Assembly: GCA_027066595.1 (NCBI GenBank)
Contig: JAMONG010000267.1
Span: forward strand, 1 to 5,759
DNA: 5,759 nt
DNA from: Sulfurovum sp.
GTDB lineage: Bacteria > Campylobacterota > Campylobacteria > Campylobacterales > Sulfurovaceae
Reading direction: 5' to 3'
Positions 1 through 4,696 of this stretch are shown here, in pieces. Below the pieces are notes generated by a model. That model did no database searches. It saw only the letters and a list, made by a program, of their open reading frames with translations, and had not been told where the DNA came from. Each line of letters begins with the position of its first letter. Position 1 is the stretch's first letter. Both the position numbers and the translations under genes were made by a program.

Positions 1-302
1 ATGTTTGTAAGCAGTGCAGCCAAGTCTCCTGCTTTTTCTATCATAGGGGCAGCTGTGGTCTTGATGTTTGCACCCATTTCTGTAGAGATGATATTGGCAA
101 TCGTTGTTTTACCAAGCCCTGGAGGGCCAAAAAATAAAATGTGGTCTAAGGCTTCTTCACGTTTTTTACTCGCTTCTATAAACACTTTGAGGTTCTTTTT
201 AATCTTCTCTTGACCGATGTATTCATCCCACGAATTAGGACGAAGCGTCACTTCATAAGAGACTTCTTCATCAAAACGCTCTATCTCTACCATACGTTCC
301 AT
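1..302 (-). CDS. ruvB: Holliday junction branch-migration helicase RuvB, N-terminal part (runs off left edge)
   Basis: This is the ATPase motor of the RuvABC complex, which drives branch migration of Holliday junctions in recombinational repair. The first 100 residues are visible, reading leftwards from ATG at 302-300. The start region MERMVEIERFDEE leads into the typical RuvB block LRPNSWDEYIGQEKIKKNL (residues 20-38). The Walker A motif GPPGLGKT follows at residues 59-66, and the family-typical TTAAPMIEKAGDLAALLTN run at 82-100. The Walker B, sensor and C-terminal DNA-binding domains lie outside the window. The start codon shares its A with the panB stop (TAATG). The only purine-rich stretch upstream (GAAGAA within the last panB codons) is about 11 or more bases away and weak, so translation is probably coupled to panB by termination-reinitiation. 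A second in-frame ATG, codon 4 at 293-291, is a possible alternative start. Identity is secure; the exact start is less so. Confidence 0.96.
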   Translation of the reverse strand, partial: MERMVEIERFDEEVSYEVTLRPNSWDEYIGQEKIKKNLKVFIEASKKREEALDHILFFGPPGLGKTTIANIISTEMGANIKTTAAPMIEKAGDLAALLTN

Positions 303-1114
303 TAATACGTATATTCTTCAGAAGGGAATTCACGTGACTTAACATCGTTTCTATATGCTTCTAGCCCTTCACGTATCTGCTTTGCACCGTCCATGTACTG
401 TTTTACAAATTTTGGTTTAAATGCTTCAAAGAAACCAAACATATCTGACCAGACAAGCACTTGTCCATCGGTGACATTCCCTGCACCTATGCCTATGGTT
501 GGTATGGCTACTGCATCTGTAATGGCTTTGGCAGCTTCTTCTTTCACACCCTCAACCACAATGGCAAAAGCACCCGCTTTTTCTAAAGCTTTAGCATCTT
601 CTACTAAAGAAGCGATGTCATCTCTGTCTTTGCCACGTATCTTATACCCACCATCGCTTCTTAAAAACTGTGGCATAAGCCCAATATGTCCTAATACTGC
701 TATGGAATTTTGTGTCAATGCTTCAACCACATGTGCACGTTCCTTGCCACCTTCTATCTTTATAGCCTGTGCATTGGTTTCTCGGTAAGCTCTAGTAGCA
801 TTGTGTATGGCATCGTCTACTGTAGAGTAAGAACCAAAAGGCATGTCAAGTACAATAAGTGGTAACTTTGCACCATTACATACGGCTTGCGTATGGTAAA
901 TCATCTGATCCATCGTAGCAGAGAGCGTGTCCTCTTTACCTAAAAAACTCATATTGAGGCTATCGCCCACAAGTATCATCTCAACTTCGCCATCAAAAAG
1001 ACCTGCAAAAAGTGCATCATAGGCTGTTACCATCGTAATAGGTTCTTTGCCTTTCATTTTGGCTATGGTAGTTAAAGTTACTTTTTTTTCTATTTTAGGG
1101 GTATGTATACTCAT
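302..1114 (-). CDS. panB: 3-methyl-2-oxobutanoate hydroxymethyltransferase (ketopantoate hydroxymethyltransferase)
   Basis: This cytoplasmic enzyme transfers a hydroxymethyl group from 5,10-methylene-tetrahydrofolate to alpha-ketoisovalerate. The product is ketopantoate, and this is the first committed step to pantothenate and CoA. The 270-residue length is normal for this (beta/alpha)8-barrel, Mg-dependent family. Visible signatures are VGDSLNM (49-55, metal ligand D51), LDMPFGSY (89-96, metal ligand D90), KIEGG (119-123, substrate-contacting K119), GHIGLMPQ (142-149), VVEGV with the probable catalytic glutamate E188, and IGIGAG (207-212). The usual glycine after VGDSL is asparagine here. 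The ATG at 1114-1112 is preceded by a purine-rich AGAGAGA a few bases upstream, a modest ribosome site. Codons 9-11 contain a run of eight A residues. The gene is first in a leftward operon, overlaps ruvB by one base, and is divergent from trpA. The roles assigned to residues are by analogy with characterised PanB proteins. Confidence 0.97.
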   Translation of the reverse strand: MSIHTPKIEKKVTLTTIAKMKGKEPITMVTAYDALFAGLFDGEVEMILVGDSLNMSFLGKEDTLSATMDQMIYHTQAVCNGAKLPLIVLDMPFGSYSTVDDAIHNATRAYRETNAQAIKIEGGKERAHVVEALTQNSIAVLGHIGLMPQFLRSDGGYKIRGKDRDDIASLVEDAKALEKAGAFAIVVEGVKEEAAKAITDAVAIPTIGIGAGNVTDGQVLVWSDMFGFFEAFKPKFVKQYMDGAKQIREGLEAYRNDVKSREFPSEEYTY

Positions 1115-1161
1115 AATTTTCTCTCTATCCTCAATAACAAATCTATAATTTTACTCATTTT

Positions 1162-1167
1162 ATCATA
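1162..1167 (-). promoter_or_regulatory. Candidate -10 element for panB-ruvB
   Basis: On the minus strand this reads TATGAT, one mismatch from TATAAT. It would place the transcript start near 1155 and give a leader of about 40 bases before the panB ATG. No -35 hexamer is evident, as is common for the main sigma factor promoters of epsilonproteobacteria. The region is so AT-rich that similar words are expected by chance, so this is a plausible placement, not a proven site. It overlaps the candidate trpA -10 by two bases. Confidence 0.35.
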
Positions 1168-1171
1168 TAAT
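1166..1171 (+). promoter_or_regulatory. Candidate -10 element for trpA and the downstream transporter
   Basis: This is a perfect TATAAT on the plus strand, preceded by a T-rich stretch (1149-1163), with no recognisable -35. It would start transcription near 1178 and leave a leader of about 23 bases before the TTG start at 1201. That leaves no room for a leader-peptide attenuator or a T-box, so tryptophan control by attenuation is not visible here. The chance rate of TATAAT in such AT-rich DNA limits confidence. Confidence 0.45.
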
Positions 1172-1200
1172 GTTGAAAATATATTATATAAGAAGAAATA

Positions 1201-1941
1201 TTGAAAAATTTAGTTGCATATATTACTACTGGTTTCCCCTCTTTAGCGTTTACGGTTGATGCTTCTTTGGCATTGGCTGAAGCAGGTGTAGATACACTTG
1301 AGCTTGGTATGCCATTCTCTGATCCTGTTGCAGATGGACCTGTCATCGAAAAAGCAAACTTAAAAGCCCTACAAAATGGTTTTAAGTTAGAGCATCTTTT
1401 TGAAGCTTCTGCCCAAATAGCCCCACATATTGACACACTGTGGATGGGATACTTTAATCCTTTCTACCATAAAGGCATGGATACATTTATCTCTAAAGCC
1501 AATGAAGTAGGCGTCAATGGTTTCATCATTCCAGACTTACCTTTAGAAGAAGCTGCACTCTATAAACCCTCCATAGAAAAAGCAGGCTTATCACTTATAG
1601 ACTTCATCGCTCCTACCGATTCAGAAGCACGTATACAAAAGATTGTCACTAACGCACAAAAGTTTATCTACCTTGTTGCCTATGCAGGTATCACAGGTGC
1701 TGGTAAAAGTGAAGATTTACAACCTATTATTACAAATATCAAAAAATACTCAGACACTCCTGTCTATGTAGGCTTCGGTGTAGACCAAAATACAGCGAAA
1801 GAAAAAGCCAAAGGTGTAGATGGAGTCATTGTAGGATCTGCCTTTGTTAAAGTATTACTAGATGAGAGTTTAAGTGATACACAAAAAATTAAGAAAATTT
1901 CTAACATCGCTAGAGAGATAAAAGAAAAGATAAACACCTAA
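1201..1941 (+). CDS. trpA: Tryptophan synthase alpha chain
   Basis: TrpA cleaves indole-3-glycerol phosphate to indole and glyceraldehyde-3-phosphate. The indole is channelled to the beta subunit TrpB for condensation with serine. The TIM-barrel landmarks are all present: LVAYITTGFPS (4-14), TLELGMPFSDPVADGP (32-47) with catalytic E34 and D45, IIPDLP (109-114), YAGITGAGK (161-169, flexible loop 6), and the phosphate-binding GFGV (191-194) and GSAF (212-215). The start is TTG: an in-frame TAA at 1189-1191 excludes any start further upstream, and AAGAAG at 1190-1195 is a usable ribosome site five bases away. At 246 residues the protein is about 20 shorter than E. coli TrpA, mostly because the N-terminal helix before the first barrel strand is missing, as I recall for related epsilonproteobacteria. 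No trpB is adjacent: the upstream neighbour is the divergent panB. The transporter gene follows after one base. Confidence 0.97.
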   Translation: MKNLVAYITTGFPSLAFTVDASLALAEAGVDTLELGMPFSDPVADGPVIEKANLKALQNGFKLEHLFEASAQIAPHIDTLWMGYFNPFYHKGMDTFISKANEVGVNGFIIPDLPLEEAALYKPSIEKAGLSLIDFIAPTDSEARIQKIVTNAQKFIYLVAYAGITGAGKSEDLQPIITNIKKYSDTPVYVGFGVDQNTAKEKAKGVDGVIVGSAFVKVLLDESLSDTQKIKKISNIAREIKEKINT

Positions 1942-1942
1942 T

Positions 1943-3718
1943 ATGACCTACGAACAAATCACACTGTTTTTACTTATGGGAGGTGTACTTGTTATGCTTG
2001 TTTGGGGTAGATGGCGGTATGACCTTGTGGCTTTTGGGGCTTTGTCTTTAGGGCTATTGTTAAATGTCATTCCAAAAGAAGCTGCTTTTTCAGGCTTTGG
2101 GCATCCTGCTGTGATTATCATCGCTTTAGTACTTATCATCTCTAAGGCATTGTCTCAATCTGGGGCGATAGAGATGCTTTCAGAAAAATTTATAGACTCT
2201 AGTCGCTCTTTGGTAGCCCACATCGCTTCCATAGGTATATTAGGAGCTGTGATGTCTGCTTTTATGAACAATGTTGCTACCCTAGCTTTACTTATGCCTA
2301 TAGATATCCAAGTAGCTAAACGTGCTAAACGCTCTCCTTCTAAGACACTCATGCCTCTCTCTTTTGCTACTATCTTAGGAGGTATGGTGACGCTTATTGG
2401 TACGCCACCTAACATTGTCATCTCTCAGTTTCGCGAGACTGCACTTGGAGCACCCTATTCCATGTTTGACTTTGCATGGGTAGGGTTGGGTGCTGCATTT
2501 GCAGGTATCTCTTTTATCGCTCTTATAGGGTGGAGGCTTGTGCCAGAATCTACACAAAAACAAAACACCTCTACAGACCTACGAAACCTAGATGACTACA
2601 CGATAGAGATTGGGTTTGATGAAAACTCTCCTGCCATAGGACAAAGCATATCAGAGTTAGAGCGTTTAGCAGAAGACCATGATGCCCTCATCATCGGGTT
2701 AATCAGACGAGGTAAAAGGATTCCAGGTAAAGCGGTAGATGAAGTAATACGAAAAAGTGACCTCCTTGTCATTGAAGCCAATCCAAAATCTCTTGAACGC
2801 TTATCTGGCGAACTTAAACTCTCTTACTCGAAGTCAAAAAAACACAAAGGAAGATTAGGTGGTACGCTTCACATGACTGAAGTTACCATACCCTACGATG
2901 CACAAATTGTAGGACAGTCTGCCAATGATTCTGCCTTACTTTATAGACATGGTATTATGTTACTTGGTATCTCAAGACAAGGAAAAACACTGCATCAAAG
3001 GGTACGAAAGACAGCCATAAAAGCAGGAGATGTACTACTCTTGATGGGAGAAGATGAACAACTAAACAATACCACACAATGGCTAGGTGCCCTACCTTTA
3101 GAAAAAAGAGGTCTGCAAGTAGTCCAAAGAGACAAAGCAACGTTAGCCATTTCACTTTTTGCGATTGCTATTGCACTTTCAAGCTTTGGTCTAGTCTATC
3201 TTCCAGTGGCCCTTGCGATGGTCGTTGTGCTTTATGGCTTTTTAAAAGTACTCACGCCTTCTCAAATGTACAACTCTGTGCAATGGTCTGTCATCGTACT
3301 TGTGGCATCTCTCATTCCACTGGGTGCTGCACTTGAAGCCTCAGGGGGTACACAACTCATTGCCAATGGTATTCTCAACATCACACATGGCTGGCCAGTG
3401 GTTGCTGTTTTGGCACTCTTGATGGTAGTCACCATGACACTCTCAGATATGCTCAACAATATAGCAACCGTTCTTGTAGCTGCACCCGTAGGCATAAGTC
3501 TTGCTACAAAACTAGGTGCAAACCCAGATGCTTTTCTTATGGGCGTAGCGGTAGCAGCTTCTTGTGCTTTTTTATCTCCCATTGGTCATAAAAACAACAC
3601 TATTATTATGGGGCCTGGAGGCTATAAATTTGGAGATTATTGGCGTATGGGGTTACCCTTAGAGCTACTTATCCTTACTGTGTCTATCCCACTTATTATG
3701 GTTTTTTGGCCTCTTTAA
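1943..3718 (+). CDS. SLC13/DASS-family membrane transporter with two internal RCK_C (TrkA-C) domains
   Basis: This is an inner-membrane transporter of the SLC13 (sodium/anion symporter, ArsB/NhaD-related) superfamily; the substrate cannot be read from sequence. The N-terminal half has about six membrane segments (roughly residues 5-43, 55-71, 95-119, 137-160, 177-199) and carries NNVATLALLMP (109-119) and TLIGTPPN (150-157). The C-terminal half has about seven (399-589) and repeats the pattern with NNIATVLVAAPVG (505-517) and SPIGHKNNTIIMGPGGY (545-561). These paired motifs match the inverted-repeat substrate and sodium sites of the family. Between the halves, residues about 216-288 and 311-385 form two soluble domains resembling RCK_C modules, which in other proteins bind small ligands and gate transport. 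The 591-residue length fits this two-RCK_C subgroup. The ATG lies one base after the trpA stop with only a weak purine-rich site inside the end of trpA, suggesting translational coupling. Sulfate, dicarboxylate or another anion or ion are all possible substrates. Confidence 0.88.
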   Translation: MTYEQITLFLLMGGVLVMLVWGRWRYDLVAFGALSLGLLLNVIPKEAAFSGFGHPAVIIIALVLIISKALSQSGAIEMLSEKFIDSSRSLVAHIASIGILGAVMSAFMNNVATLALLMPIDIQVAKRAKRSPSKTLMPLSFATILGGMVTLIGTPPNIVISQFRETALGAPYSMFDFAWVGLGAAFAGISFIALIGWRLVPESTQKQNTSTDLRNLDDYTIEIGFDENSPAIGQSISELERLAEDHDALIIGLIRRGKRIPGKAVDEVIRKSDLLVIEANPKSLERLSGELKLSYSKSKKHKGRLGGTLHMTEVTIPYDAQIVGQSANDSALLYRHGIMLLGISRQGKTLHQRVRKTAIKAGDVLLLMGEDEQLNNTTQWLGALPLEKRGLQVVQRDKATLAISLFAIAIALSSFGLVYLPVALAMVVVLYGFLKVLTPSQMYNSVQWSVIVLVASLIPLGAALEASGGTQLIANGILNITHGWPVVAVLALLMVVTMTLSDMLNNIATVLVAAPVGISLATKLGANPDAFLMGVAVAASCAFLSPIGHKNNTIIMGPGGYKFGDYWRMGLPLELLILTVSIPLIMVFWPL

Positions 3719-3743
3719 TACGCTCAAACATACCCCATCTTTT

Positions 3744-3804
3744 CTTTTTCTATAAAAAGTAGCATCACATACTCAATTAAAAAATTGAGCTATTTAAAAA
3801 TAGC
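3744..3804. terminator. Cluster of three short hairpins after the transporter gene; possible weak terminator
   Basis: Three small dyads follow the transporter stop. They are CTTTTT/AAAAAG (3744-3749 with 3754-3759, loop CTAT), CTCAATT/AATTGAG (3772-3778 with 3783-3789, loop AAAA), and GCTATT/AATAGC (3789-3794 with 3799-3804). The last two share base 3789, so they cannot both form fully. None is GC-rich and none is followed by a clean T-run on the plus strand, so this is not a textbook intrinsic terminator. The position, between the end of one operon and the promoter of the next, is the main argument for a termination role. Confidence 0.3.
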
Positions 3805-3808
3805 ATTC

Positions 3809-3824
3809 ATAATAATTATTATAA
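3809..3824. promoter_or_regulatory. AT-only palindrome with resemblance to an epsilonproteobacterial Fur box
   Basis: Positions 3809-3822 form a perfect 14-base palindrome, ATAATAATTATTAT. Read as 3810-3824, it matches the 7-1-7 pattern TAATAATnATTATTA, described for Helicobacter Fur, at 13 of 14 specified positions. It lies about 40 bases upstream of the lgt -10, not over it, and such AT-only words arise easily by chance here. It may equally be an upstream AT-rich promoter element. Treat it as a weak candidate. Confidence 0.2.
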
Positions 3825-3847
3825 GATTAAGTATGCCTAAAAATGAC

Positions 3848-3880
3848 TTAATTAATTTAGAGTATAATACTCTTAATTAA
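3848..3880 (+). promoter_or_regulatory. Probable promoter of the lgt operon embedded in an interrupted inverted repeat
   Basis: A perfect -10 TATAAT occupies 3863-3868, with no convincing -35 at 16-18 bases upstream. The predicted start is near 3875, giving a leader of about 23 bases before the lgt ATG. The -10 sits at the centre of the dyad GAGTAT-A-ATACTC (3860-3872). This is flanked by two identical self-palindromic octamers TTAATTAA (3848-3855 and 3873-3880), the left one separated from the dyad by four extra bases (TTTA). The octamer centres are 25 bases apart. The arrangement could be an operator for a dimeric repressor, but no regulator is identified in the window. Confidence 0.5.
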
Positions 3881-3897
3881 CATATTAGGTACACAAA

Positions 3898-4695
3898 ATG
3901 GAACATTTTATTTGGAATATCAATCCTACACTTATTGAACTCGGTCCCCTGCAACTTCGTTGGTATGGACTACTGTTTGTAGGTTCTTTTTTTCTTGGGC
4001 TTATGATACTTCAATGGGTTTACAAGCGTGAGGGTAAAAACCCTGATGAACTTGACAATTTTCTCATTTATGTGCTTATAGGTACTGTCATAGGTGCAAG
4101 ACTTATGCACTGTTTTGCTTATGAACCAGAGTATTACCTTACACACCCTCTTGAAGTATTTAAAGTTTGGAAAGGTGGATTGGCAAGTCATGGAGGGCTT
4201 ATCGGTGTGATTGTGGCACTCTACTTCTTTGCCAAACGTTATGGACAGTCCTTTTGGTGGCTCTTAGCCCGTGTTTCTATGCCAGGTGCTCTTACTGCTG
4301 CGTTTGTACGTTTTGGAAACCTATTTAACTCAGAGATACTTGGTCTACCTACTGACAAACCTTGGGCAATCATCTTTGAACGTATAGATATGACCCCACG
4401 CCATCCTGTTCAACTCTATGAAGCATTTTCATATCTTTTACTTTTAGTCATTCTTGTTACTGTGTACAAAAAAGTTTCTGCTTCTTTTGCAACTAAAATA
4501 CTCCCTGGTATTTTCTTTGCCTACATGTTTACTGTACGCTTTTTACTAGAATACACCAAAACACGCCAAGCAGACTACACCACAAGCCTACCTTTTACCA
4601 CGGGTCAAATGTTAAGCATACCTTTTATTATACTTGGTATAGTGTGGATAATATGGGCAATAAAAACCAAAAATAAAGTAGCTATAAGGAGATAA
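3898..4695 (+). CDS. lgt: Phosphatidylglycerol--prolipoprotein diacylglyceryl transferase
   Basis: Lgt is an integral inner-membrane enzyme. It transfers diacylglycerol from phosphatidylglycerol to the lipobox cysteine of prolipoproteins, the first step of lipoprotein maturation before signal peptidase II. The 265-residue length and about seven membrane segments are standard. Visible family motifs are LQLRWYG (18-24, with the conserved R and Y), GARL (66-69), GGLASHGG (93-100, with H98 matching the essential histidine of E. coli Lgt), RFGNLFNSEILG (138-149, the Lgt signature with R138, N141, N144 and E146), PRHPVQLYEA (167-176), RFLLEYTK (214-221) and TGQMLSIP (235-242). Nothing essential appears missing. 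The ATG at 3898 is preceded by TTAGGT at 3885-3890, a weak ribosome site about eight bases away. It is the first gene of a rightward operon, and the next start is one base after its stop. The protein ends in a short basic tail (KTKNKVAIRR). Confidence 0.97.
   Translation: MEHFIWNINPTLIELGPLQLRWYGLLFVGSFFLGLMILQWVYKREGKNPDELDNFLIYVLIGTVIGARLMHCFAYEPEYYLTHPLEVFKVWKGGLASHGGLIGVIVALYFFAKRYGQSFWWLLARVSMPGALTAAFVRFGNLFNSEILGLPTDKPWAIIFERIDMTPRHPVQLYEAFSYLLLLVILVTVYKKVSASFATKILPGIFFAYMFTVRFLLEYTKTRQADYTTSLPFTTGQMLSIPFIILGIVWIIWAIKTKNKVAIRR
4686..4691 (+). promoter_or_regulatory. Strong ribosome binding site for the activase-like gene
   Basis: AAGGAG lies inside the last codons of lgt, five bases before the ATG at 4697. 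It is the best Shine-Dalgarno match in the window. It supports 4697 over the next in-frame ATG (4709), for which the spacing would be about 17 bases. It also shows that this gene does not rely only on coupling to lgt translation. Confidence 0.8.
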
Positions 4696-4696
4696 T

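Noticed and set aside
1..213. Plus-strand open frame of 70 codons
   Set aside because: It is antisense to ruvB, whose Walker A and other motifs are clear on the minus strand.
393..788. Plus-strand open frame of 131 codons inside panB
   Set aside because: It is fully antisense to a strongly conserved gene, with low-complexity Ser/Ala/Pro-rich translation and no recognisable domain.
1115..1200. Possible trp leader peptide or T-box before trpA
   Set aside because: The spacer is only 86 bases, with no run of Trp codons and no terminator/antiterminator pair. The probable leader is about 23 bases.
1155..1436. Minus-strand frame of 93 codons across the start of trpA
   Set aside because: It is a shadow of trpA, and its translation shows no family features.
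3079..3336. Plus-strand frame of 85 codons in another frame of the transporter
   Set aside because: It is an out-of-frame overlap with the second half of a conserved gene. Its Cys/Ser-rich translation is typical of a shadow frame.
3262..3582. Minus-strand frame of 106 codons in the transporter
   Set aside because: It is antisense to conserved membrane segments of the SLC13 gene, and its composition reflects the complement of hydrophobic codons.
3772..3804. Possible CRISPR-like or IS-end repeats between the transporter gene and lgt
   Set aside because: These are single short hairpins, not regularly spaced repeats, and there is no transposase or flanking duplication.
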